Shown here: positions 60,001 to 64,000 of the stretch, in pieces
Layout of the letters: each line of letters opens with the position of its first letter
Numbering within the stretch: position 1 is the first letter of the stretch
DNA from: Meghimatium bilineatum
Taxonomy: Eukaryota > Mollusca > Gastropoda > Stylommatophora > Philomycidae
Direction of reading: 5' to 3'
Assembly: GCA_034231615.1 (NCBI GenBank)
Contig: CM067306.1
Location: forward strand, 64,135,790-64,199,789
DNA length: 64,000 nucleotides
Notes under the pieces: generated by a model
The model's input: the letters and a program-made list of their open reading frames with translations, nothing else
What the model was told of the DNA's origin: nothing
Database searches by the model: none
Made by a program: the position numbers and the translations under genes

Positions 60001-62428
60001 CAGCAGTTTCTCGAAGTTCTCTGAAGTCTCTGTCTATAGGTAAGACTTCTTGTAGGGATTCCTTTAAACTACCTATGTGAATTGGCTTCATGTATTTCCT
60101 AACAAAGTCAAGGTCATTATGAAATGCTCTGAATGCATCCTGTGAAAATAAACAATATTTTTAACATACAGAATTGTAATTCTTAATATAAAACCTATAG
60201 TAGGCATTATTTGAACAATGAGACAATGGTAGGTAACTCCCAGAAGATTCCTCTTAAATGAATCCTAACAAGTCCGTTGATTAATTTTGGGTACAAATTG
60301 TGTTTACTTTTATATAAATATTTTGTAAGACAAAGCCTCAGTATCAATATATGTATAAACATGCCACCTTTGTCACTATCTATTCGCTAAACCCTTTATT
60401 TCATGTGAGCATCAGGGTAGAAGAGTTCTCTGGAAATGGCCCTCATTTGTCATTTGCTAGAAGAGATGATGGTGGAATCATTCCTTTAGCTGTGAGCAGG
60501 TAGTTTTTGACAGTCCAAAGCTTTTCTGATTAAAACAAAGGTTCATCTCAGTTGAGTAACCGAGTTGACAGATTCATATACGGTGTGAATGATCACTGAA
60601 GAAGATATGTGTTGTCTCAAAGACAAGGTTTCACTAAGTTTTTGGATGCATGTTTAGTCCCTAATGGGAGGCATTCCAGTATGACAGTATCGCAGGATCA
60701 CCATGTCCTGCCAGGAGCAGTGCTGCATATACGTCTGTGTCAACCAGTCCATCATTCTTCTGTCTGACCTGTTGACCCACATGTAGTGTTGGCATACATT
60801 CCTCGCCACCTAGGATCTGTCACATGTAGTGTTGGCATACATTCCTCGCCACCTAGGATCTGTCACATGTAGTGTTGGCATACATTCCTCGCCACCTAGG
60901 ATCTGTCACATGTAGTGTTGGCATACATTCCTCGCCACCTAGGATCTGTCACATGTCGTGTTGGCATACATTCCTCGCCACCTAGGATCTGTCCCATGTA
61001 GTGTTGGCATACATTCCTCGCCACCTAGGATCTGTCCCATGTAGTGTTGGCATACATTCCTCGCCACCTAGGATCTGTCACATGTAGTGTTGGCATACAT
61101 TCCTCGCCACCTAGGATCTGTCACATGTAGTATTGGCATACATTCCTCGCCACCTAGGATCTGTCACAAAAGGGGGAAAGGTACAATATCCACTGATCTG
61201 TATCTTCATCATTCATGGACACCCTTTGACAGAAAGACAAGACATGCAGTGGCAATGATATTTTTTCACAGATGACAAGTTGTCAGCCTATCCCCCAACT
61301 TTCTTAATCGTCCCTACAGTATCCCTGGAAAGAAATCCATTACCCTATTCCATGTACCCAGAACTAGAAATCCAGGTCCCATTGCCACACAGGCAGCAAG
61401 AAGAGATAATAAGAGAGTATACAGCGGTAATGGTTCTGTTTAACAACAAACTATTCTTCTACATTTGTAATAGCATGCACAGTTTTCTGTTTGTGATTTG
61501 TGTTGCTAGTTTATAATTTTTGTTCCAGCAAAACTGAATATTTTCTAATCCGCGTGGTTAACAGGATCTAGTCCAGAAAATGGAATGTTTTCTAACCACC
61601 TGGTTAACAGGATCTAGTCCAGAAAATGGAATGTTTTCTAACCGCCTGGTTAACAGGATCTAGTCCAGAAAATGGAATGTTATTAACTCGACACATTCAA
61701 CTATAGCATGGCTTTTAGGTGCTTAAATCTTTAATAGGGTGGGACAGACAACACCACCTCCAACCATACTTAGTTGACTCTTATGACATGCATGCAGGTC
61801 AGTGTTGAAATTTGTTACTCCTCAAATGTGGGGGTTAGGGTTTTAGAAGATTTATTTCTATAACAAGTAAGGAATGTATAACCGTCTTGTCTGCAAGCCA
61901 AGTATCGTTTAATCTTCTAGCATGTTACACTCTTGATGTGTCAGTATGTTGCCTGACCCTAAAGGGGAGCAAAAAATAGTGACACTGTGACCTGCTATGT
62001 CGTAAGAGATAGTTCAGAAGATTCAGAGTGGGCTTGACTGCTCCATCCTACAAAGGGTAGAAGGGATCCAGAAACAATGCTGAAGTCAGATCTGTTGCGT
62101 TGAAAGGTACAGATATCGCAGCCAAAAGCTTCACCTACTTCCATATAATTTTCAGTTGCCATAAAACAAAAATCCTACAACAATAAAAAATGTGCACGCT
62201 CACGCACAAACATGAGCTACTCACTGTGGCATCTTGACCTGCATAATGACCTATAACCTTAGGTCCACCTGGATGACGTTTGGACCAAGTGGTGATATTG
62301 TAGACTTGACCATCTATGACCAGCCATTTTTCATTTGCTGTTTTGTCTTTGACATCATCCCATGTATATTCTGGTAGCTGCCTCTTAACCTCCACCCCAT
62401 TTGACTCCCCTTGGCCTCCTTTCCCCAT
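32947..62428 (-). CDS. FADS2-like: Front-end fatty acyl desaturase (FADS/Fad type), complete 11-exon gene, 443 aa
   Basis: This is a membrane desaturase that adds a double bond between an existing one and the carboxyl end of a fatty acyl chain, using electrons from its own cytochrome b5 domain at the ER. Exons in order are 62428-62225, 60139-59993, 54620-54474, 52791-52690, 45064-45005, 44339-44213, 41794-41718, 40434-40337, 37267-37091, 35027-34902 and 33013-32947. All introns are GT-AG and phases match throughout. Residues 1-100 form the cytochrome b5 domain with HPGG at 52-55 and a likely second haem ligand at H75. The histidine boxes are HDFGH 174-178, HYQHH 211-215 and QIEHH 376-380. The length of 443 is typical of the family (about 444). 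The start is the first ATG after an in-frame TGA 21 bases upstream. The sequence CACATAG just before it could be a splice acceptor, so a non-coding 5' exon may lie further upstream. Regioselectivity (delta-5, -6 or -8) cannot be read from the sequence. Confidence 0.95.
33640..33800 (+). mobile_element. SINE B copy in FADS intron 10
   Basis: CATATAGGTCAAAGTGACCC, AAAGGTGCAGATATCACAG, CTAGACTACATCCTGCTAAT and GAGTTTTAGAACGAACGCAA match the SINE B 3' half. Confidence 0.75.
34035..34315. repeat. 14/13-bp tandem array in FADS intron 10
   Basis: About twenty units of GAGTGGTAACTGTT, with shorter GAGTGGTAACATT forms interspersed. Confidence 0.92.
34357..34690 (-). mobile_element. LINE 3' fragment in FADS intron 10
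   Basis: The minus strand reads NERADMPAW (RNase H end) then [39 protein letters not shown] and [15 protein letters not shown]. Homologous to 25130-25465. Confidence 0.72.
34902..35027 (-). CDS. FADS2-like: FADS exon 10
   Basis: Completes His380 and encodes residues 381-421 ([18 protein letters not shown] to FADIV) plus two bases of Arg422. LFPTMPRHN following QIEHH is a family signature. The acceptor is ATATTTCAG and the donor GTATGT. Confidence 0.95.
35360..35700. repeat. 44-bp tandem array, 8 copies, FADS intron 9
   Basis: Unit GTGATAATCACATTCTCTGC plus CCATTTATATTTCAAAATGAACTT, almost invariant, which suggests a recent origin or homogenisation. A 16-base G run at about 35133-35150 lies nearby. 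Confidence 0.95.
36400..36665 (+). promoter_or_regulatory. CpG-rich, promoter-like segment inside FADS intron 9
   Basis: In an AT-rich region this stretch has many CpGs, including GCGCGCGCGGCCATTTTG, which contains a YY1-type GCCATTTT core. An 85-codon frame overlaps it but matches nothing I know. It could be a promoter or enhancer. Confidence 0.3.
36900..37040 (+). mobile_element. SINE A copy, FADS intron 9
   Basis: TTAGATGTGTATGGCCATTG, GCTCAAATAAAACGGTGACA, CCGTTCTCTAGATTACATCC, TGTCCTGCTATAAGACATCC and GAGGGAGTTTGAGAACG occur in order, ending near the exon 9 donor. Confidence 0.82.
37091..37267 (-). CDS. FADS2-like: FADS exon 9: third histidine box
   Basis: Encodes the last base of Arg321, residues 322-379 and two bases of His380. 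It reads [19 protein letters not shown] and ends GHLNFQIEH, completing QIEHH. The acceptor used here is TTATTATCCAG and the donor GTAAGT. The acceptor and the first 18 exon bases are repeated three more times immediately upstream, described separately. Confidence 0.95.
37250..37411. repeat. 42-bp tandem array duplicating the exon 9 splice acceptor
   Basis: Four copies with a 42-bp period, at 37250, 37292, 37334 and 37376. Each carries, on the minus strand, ATTATC(C/T)AG followed by ATGTCTAGAGAGCCATTG, the first 18 bases of exon 9. The copy nearest the exon is the one that continues into it. Confidence 0.93.
37765..38597. repeat. 29/33-bp minisatellite, about 27 copies, FADS intron 8
   Basis: Unit GAGAGCAATAACAATAACTG AACTTG(TTG)GTT. 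Two length forms (with or without the extra TTG/CTG) and AATAACTG/AATCACTG variants are intermixed. Long minus-strand frames in it are artefacts. Confidence 0.94.
38765..38840 (-). mobile_element. SINE B 5' fragment
   Basis: The complement of ACATGCATGTCAGGTAACAC TGTTGCTATTCTTTGCTCCC matches the SINE B head. Confidence 0.65.
38850..40190. other. FADS intron 8: possible Penelope-like end, otherwise unassigned
   Basis: On the minus strand, near 39120-39180, CTTGATAAAGGTCCTTGATG GG resembles a motif at 33220-33260 (CTTGATAAAGACCTTTTGGT complement). A SINE B scrap lies at 39800-39870. No gene is visible. Confidence 0.35.
40198..40332. repeat. A-rich 30-bp-type tandem, 4 copies
   Basis: Units of AAAAAGATAACTGATTTT separated by variable A-rich runs, ending next to the donor of FADS exon 8. 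Confidence 0.85.
40337..40434 (-). CDS. FADS2-like: FADS exon 8: transmembrane segment
   Basis: Encodes residues 289-320 plus two bases of Arg321 ([13 protein letters not shown] to AFYFSF). It is strongly hydrophobic. The acceptor is CCCACAG and the donor GTAAGT. The exon ends in phase 2, matched by exon 9. Confidence 0.93.
41025..41285. repeat. 41-bp tandem array, 6 copies, FADS intron 7-6 region
   Basis: Unit ATAATTCTTCCATCGTAACT plus CTCCTCCAAGTTGTAAGGTTG, with two copies short by two bases. It lies inside FADS intron 7's 5' neighbour sequence between exons 8 and 7. Confidence 0.92.
41718..41794 (-). CDS. FADS2-like: FADS exon 7: transmembrane segment
   Basis: Encodes the rest of Leu263 and residues 264-288 ([15 protein letters not shown] to SRKAWM). 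The GPPLL-PVYFQ pattern is typical of FADS proteins. The acceptor is TTCACAG and the donor GTAAGT. Confidence 0.94.
42415..42830 (-). mobile_element. LINE 3' remnant in FADS intron 6
   Basis: The minus strand has GAAGTGTTTCAAAGACACTC, ATAGATACAAATTCATGGGA and AGAAAGGCAAGAG, then CATGCTCTCAGAGTCACAG. This matches the LINE end at 55.6-56.0 kb. Confidence 0.7.
43288..43382. repeat. 27-bp tandem array, 3-4 copies
   Basis: Unit ACACCTGCATATAGAAACAT CAA(G/A)GAT. The same period keeps short frames open by chance. Confidence 0.9.
44213..44339 (-). CDS. FADS2-like: FADS exon 6
   Basis: Encodes residues 221-262 plus the first base of Leu263, starting [17 protein letters not shown]. The KDPD motif follows the second histidine box in this family. 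The acceptor is CCTTTGCAG and the donor GTGAGT. Confidence 0.94.
44535..44630 (+). mobile_element. SINE A fragment, FADS intron 5/6 neighbourhood
   Basis: CTGTCAGGCCATTTATGCAA, ATAAAATGGCAACAGCGC, TTCTCTGGACTACATCTTGC and TGGAAATCTAGTAGGAC. The 3' end is missing. It lies in intron 5, after exon 5 and before exon 6 on the minus strand. Confidence 0.75.
44692..44780. repeat. Perfect-like inverted repeat with telomere-like motifs
   Basis: Arms 44692-44728 and 44742-44780 pair with few mismatches around a loop of about 13 bases. The left arm has TTTAGGGCTAGGGTTAG and the right arm CAACCCTAATCCTAAA, flanked by complementary AATTTAAAT-type AT tracts. Confidence 0.7.
45005..45064 (-). CDS. FADS2-like: FADS exon 5: second histidine box
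   Basis: A 60-base exon encoding residues 201-220, [20 protein letters not shown]. It carries the second di-iron box (HYQHH) and the AKPN motif conserved in front-end desaturases. The acceptor is TTCCCCAG and the donor GTAAGT. Confidence 0.95.
45300..47190. other. FADS intron 4: low-complexity sequence, no gene
   Basis: Contains C runs at 45722-45737 and about 45819-45828, a pogo-like fragment at 46228-46268 (GTCAAATCCCATTATAACAA), AT-rich tracts, and a two-copy 55-bp repeat at 46890-46995. Confidence 0.5.
47190..48010 (-). mobile_element. LINE reverse-transcriptase fragment in FADS intron 4
   Basis: The minus strand reads [31 protein letters not shown] and [14 protein letters not shown] (the RT motif after YADD), then [46 protein letters not shown]. 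Its 3' part matches 1-390. It is degenerate, with a break near 47.6 kb. Confidence 0.8.
48010..49380. other. No feature recognised (FADS intron 4)
   Basis: AT-rich intronic sequence without coding or repeat structure that I can support. Confidence 0.5.
49472..50290 (+). pseudogene. Merlin-type (ISXO2-like/DDE) transposase, broken, in FADS intron 4
   Basis: A 228-codon frame resembles Merlin (IS1016-type) transposases. It has an N-terminal zinc-ribbon-like region (MCGQGHPM ... WKCNVRRH), then [13 protein letters not shown] (first D), [35 protein letters not shown] (second D), [12 protein letters not shown] and [10 protein letters not shown] (E). The frame ends at a frameshift near 50150. A neighbouring frame continues with [17 protein letters not shown], a stop and [10 protein letters not shown], the usual C-terminal YL-EFMWR motif. 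It is inserted opposite to FADS. I could not identify terminal inverted repeats. Confidence 0.88.
50800..51078 (+). mobile_element. LINE 3' end, best-preserved copy of its family
   Basis: Open frame ending [63 protein letters not shown] and a stop. This is the classic C terminus of a LINE ORF2. Other copies are at 17.8 and 23.7 kb. Confidence 0.82.
51335..51480. repeat. 48-bp tandem array, 3 copies
   Basis: Unit GAAGACAGGGGTCTTGCTGC plus GCTTACAACAATGGTAGCTGTGAACCT, in two parts, nearly identical. Confidence 0.9.
51935..52040. repeat. 57-bp direct repeat, 2 copies
   Basis: ATGGGCTAGCCTGGCAACC and ACTGACCAGCCTGCCGATA frame both copies. Confidence 0.8.
52185..52290 (+). mobile_element. SINE A 3' fragment
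   Basis: TCATTCTCTGGATCACATCC, TGCTATAACAGAGATCCGG and GGGAGTTTGTGAACGAACGC. Confidence 0.72.
52690..52791 (-). CDS. FADS2-like: FADS exon 4: first histidine box
   Basis: Encodes residues 167-200 ([16 protein letters not shown] to SVGIIK), 34 codons in phase 0. It contains the HDFGH di-iron ligand box. The acceptor is CTCTAG and the donor GTAAAT. Intron 4, downstream in the gene, is the longest at about 7.6 kb and holds the Merlin remnant. Confidence 0.95.
53530..53640 (-). mobile_element. SINE A fragment
   Basis: Complement of TTCTCAAACTCCCACTTGAT and TCTCTTGTAGCAGGACAATG. Confidence 0.7.
53808..53998. repeat. 32-bp tandem array, 6 copies, FADS intron 3
   Basis: Unit AGCTAAAACTGCTGAGAAGG plus TATGTGTTTTCT, almost invariant. 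Confidence 0.95.
54095..54235 (-). mobile_element. SINE A copy, diverged, FADS intron 3
   Basis: Complement of CATCTGATCTCTGTTGTATT AGGACAG, ATGATGTAGTCCAGACATCG and TTGCTCCAATGATCCAACAC. Confidence 0.68.
54474..54620 (-). CDS. FADS2-like: FADS exon 3: first transmembrane segments
   Basis: Encodes residues 118-166, starting [16 protein letters not shown] and ending LMLITTVE, 49 codons in phase 0. The acceptor is CCTGCCAG and the donor GTAAAT. It is rich in hydrophobic residues and fits the first membrane-spanning hairpin of the desaturase domain. Confidence 0.95.
54655..55135. other. FADS intron 2: (TA)n and unassigned sequence
   Basis: A TA repeat at about 54652-54672 is followed by AT-rich sequence with no recognisable gene. 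Confidence 0.5.
55140..56045 (+). mobile_element. LINE reverse-transcriptase 3' remnant in FADS intron 2
   Basis: Broken frames read [19 protein letters not shown] (YADD-type box, second D replaced by K), [57 protein letters not shown], a [18 protein letters not shown]-like stretch and [18 protein letters not shown], a C2H2-like end. It has the same layout as 10.3-11.2 kb but is a different family member. Confidence 0.85.
56895..57170 (-). mobile_element. SINE B copy, near full length, FADS intron 2
   Basis: Complement of CACTCCTGCAGATAAGCAGG, ATCTGCGCCTTGCAGCCTGA, CACATCCGGCTTCAGTCAC, CTCTTATGACATGCATGGAA GG and TTTTCTCCCCCTTTCAAGCC. Confidence 0.82.
57180..57880. other. No feature recognised (FADS intron 2)
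   Basis: Ordinary intronic sequence; no frame or repeat that I can support. Confidence 0.45.
57885..58165 (+). mobile_element. Diverged copy of the LINE remnant from the 2.8-kb duplication
   Basis: ACTACCAATGAAGAACTCAT, AAAAAAAACTCTAG, CCATTGTTCTGGGACACAC, ATTGTAAAACATGACAGAGC and GGTTTGTTAAGACCTATGCT run in the same order as 5513-6120. A 27-base palindrome (ATAATTCTAAAT around TAG) is at 58040-58067. Confidence 0.55.
58170..59470. other. No gene recognised (FADS intron 2)
   Basis: Short frames at 58283-58540 and 58721-59005 (minus) match nothing I know. Confidence 0.4.
59648..59856. repeat. 33-bp tandem array, 6 copies, FADS intron 2
   Basis: Unit TGTTTACAACTACATATGAT ATTTTCTATCAAA. Its 33-bp length keeps three frames open. 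It lies about 140 bp from exon 2. Confidence 0.95.
59993..60139 (-). CDS. FADS2-like: FADS exon 2: end of cytochrome b5 domain and linker
   Basis: Encodes residues 69-117 ([13 protein letters not shown] to RETAEKM), 49 codons in phase 0. The acceptor is TTTTCACAG and the donor GTATGT. The histidine in AFHND is the expected second haem ligand. The segment [12 protein letters not shown] matches the FADS linker between cytochrome b5 and the desaturase domain. Confidence 0.95.
60200..60770. other. FADS intron 1: dispersed repeat, no gene
   Basis: CATCAGGGTAGAAGAGTTCT CTGG near 60410 is shared with 28470. Otherwise unassigned. Confidence 0.4.
60781..61168. repeat. 43-bp tandem array, 9 copies, FADS intron 1
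   Basis: Unit ATGTAGTGTTGGCATACATT plus CCTCGCCACCTAGGATCTGTCAC, in two parts, with very few variants (GTC(A/C)CATGT, one CGTG). Confidence 0.95.
61540..61830 (-). mobile_element. SINE B copy with 46-bp internal triplication
   Basis: The complement matches SINE B (ACACATTCAACTATAGCATG GC, GGGTGGGACAGACAACACC and CTCTTATGACATGCATGCAG are in order). The segment GGATCTAGTCCAGAAAATGG AATGTTTTCTAACC is repeated three times at 61545-61685 with a 46-bp period. Confidence 0.78.
61935..62145 (+). mobile_element. SINE B copy in FADS intron 1
   Basis: TGCCTGACCCTAAAGGGGAG CAAAAAATAGTGACACTGTG, CTGCTATGTCGTAAGAGATA, GACTGCTCCATCCTACAAAG and AAAGGTACAGATATCGCAGC occur in order. The 3' tail is missing, 80 bp from exon 1. 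Confidence 0.8.
62225..62428 (-). CDS. FADS2-like: FADS exon 1: cytochrome b5 domain
   Basis: Encodes residues 1-68, starting [11 protein letters not shown] and ending HYAGQDAT. It carries LPEYTWDDV and the haem-binding HPGG motif of fused cytochrome b5 domains. It ends in phase 0 at the donor GTGAGT. Intron 1 is about 2.1 kb. Confidence 0.95.
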
Positions 62429-63640
62429 AGCTATGTGCAGAAATGATCAAAAGTTTACTATTTTGAATTCAAAACACAGGATTTTCCGATGTGGTTGTTA
62501 TCTGTTGATGGTTCACCTGTTTATGCTCCCGAATTACCTGGAGCACTATGTGAACACTACTTTCAAAGTCAAACTTCAATTACTCTGAAAATACACAAAA
62601 TATAAATATTTGTGAATGTATGTAATGTGAATAAAATGTTAGTTCTTTTTCATCTTCATTCATTGGCAATTCAACCACTGATGCCATTCACTCTTAATAT
62701 ACTGTATGTCTTAAGTACATACTTGGCATTGAGAGAACAAAAACGATAATGACTAGAAAAGTAAATCAGTCTTACAAACACATTCAGTTCAACAACACAG
62801 TATTATGATAACAAATGACTCTTACTCTTGTGGGCACACTGAGTTCAACATCACCGTTTATGAGAACTAATTCAAAAACATAGCTTATATAGTGAGGGTG
62901 TCCATAAATTATTCACCCCAATAAACTTGGAAATGTATGATATTAGAAGGTATCATATAACATTTACAACAGATGGGATGATAACAAATTGAAAATAAAA
63001 ATTATATGCAAATATATGTCGCCCAAATCTCCATGACATCTTCCTAATCAGACAGATTATAATAAATATTTAAGTTGCAAGTTATCACATTACAGACAGA
63101 CACACCTAGAACAAGTGATGGAAAACCATACAACATATTGTATCCACTGCAAACAAAACTGTAGATTAAACAGTAAAACGCCATCTTGAATGTCCAGCAA
63201 AGCAAGGCTCTTAGAAATGATTATCACAAACAAACCCTACAATTTTTATCACTATTTACACAGAAGCCAAAGAAGAAGTATCTTTCACTACCTAGCACTC
63301 GGAAGAAAAACAATATCTTAATCCCAGAGAGTGAATAATTAAGAATAATAATCATTAAAGATTTGCTGAAGTCAAAACGGGAGACACAAACAGTAATATT
63401 GTGCTGATGTTCACGTCATCCTTCATCAACATAAAGTATCATCTCTGCAATGAAGGTTTGATGCAACGGACATCGTCTATCTTTTTTCCTTGGTGGTGCA
63501 CTCTGCTAGAATGTATCCTGTCCATTTCATGTTTACTTCAAACCTGTATCTCCCTACTCTTGTTCACCATCCCAACTCTACCTTCATAGAAAGTCTTCAA
63601 AAATTAGTCAAGTCAGTCTGTTTATATGTTCAAAAATAAG
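62429..63640. other. Upstream region of the desaturase; no gene recognised
   Basis: Should hold the FADS 5' UTR, and perhaps a non-coding first exon and promoter. No TATA box or CpG-rich stretch stands out. Confidence 0.45.
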
Positions 63641-63644
63641 TCAA

Positions 63645-63735
63645 GTCAGAATTCCTTCTCAAATTCCCACTGGATCTCTTGTTACAGGACTCATCACCAT
63701 TTTATGTGTGCCAATGGCCTAACACATCCAGTGTC
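63645..63735 (-). mobile_element. SINE A fragment
   Basis: Complement of CCTTCTCAAATTCCCACTGG ATCTCTTGTTACAGGAC and GTGCCAATGGCCTAACACAT CC. Confidence 0.72.
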
Positions 63736-64000
63736 CACATTTCTGCTTTTTCATTATCAATAATATCTCTGAAGCATATATTAATGTAGAGTACATGTCA
63801 TAAGATGTAGTTAAGGATTAAGGTAAAGTTGGCTACCTGACACCATAGAATGTTACCCCAAAATACAGTGCTGTAGTAGATCGTATTCTGCTGGTAAATA
63901 ATAAATAAAGTAAAAAGGTTACCAGAAATACCTAACTATCGATGTAAAACAAAAGTAAATAAGAATAAAACAGAGGACAAGGACAATTATCCACGTATCG

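Noticed and set aside
59640-60080. Frames with [11 protein letters not shown] or [11 protein letters not shown] repeats
   Set aside because: 33-bp array in FADS intron 2. The plus-strand frame also runs antisense across part of exon 2.

Overview
This window is eukaryotic nuclear DNA and almost certainly comes from a mollusc, with a gastropod my best guess. It is AT-rich, has spliced genes with GT-AG introns, and is packed with degenerate retrotransposons, SINEs, DNA transposons and minisatellites. The organism call rests on the gene and repeat style, not on a database match.

Right half (32.9-62.4 kb, minus strand): one complete front-end fatty acyl desaturase gene of the FADS/Fad type. I reconstructed it exon by exon as 11 coding exons encoding 443 residues over 29.5 kb. 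Every junction is GT-AG and all phases match. The protein has an N-terminal cytochrome b5 domain (HPGG) and the three desaturase histidine boxes (HDFGH, HYQHH, QIEHH) at the family spacing. Its introns hold a decayed Merlin transposon, several LINE 3' ends, SINEs and many minisatellites. One 42-bp tandem array duplicates the 3' splice site of exon 9 and stays in frame.

Left half (0-32.9 kb): one long open reading frame at 11.9-13.7 kb encodes a coiled-coil protein with a C-terminal MATH/TRAF-like domain. A decayed partial copy of that domain lies at 15.2-15.9 kb and is broken by a LINE tail with an 11-bp target-site duplication and by a SINE. At 4.5-10.2 kb a 2.8-kb segment is tandemly duplicated. 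The rest is mobile-element remains, including a mariner element with both inverted termini and TA flanks at 26.0-27.3 kb, at least four LINE lineages, two related SINE families (called A and B here) with a shared 3' region, and a tRNA-derived SINE. About thirty tandem-repeat arrays are scattered through the window.

The only apparently functional genes are the desaturase, which would make long-chain polyunsaturated fatty acids at the endoplasmic reticulum, and the coiled-coil/MATH protein of unknown role. Nothing in the sequence links the two.
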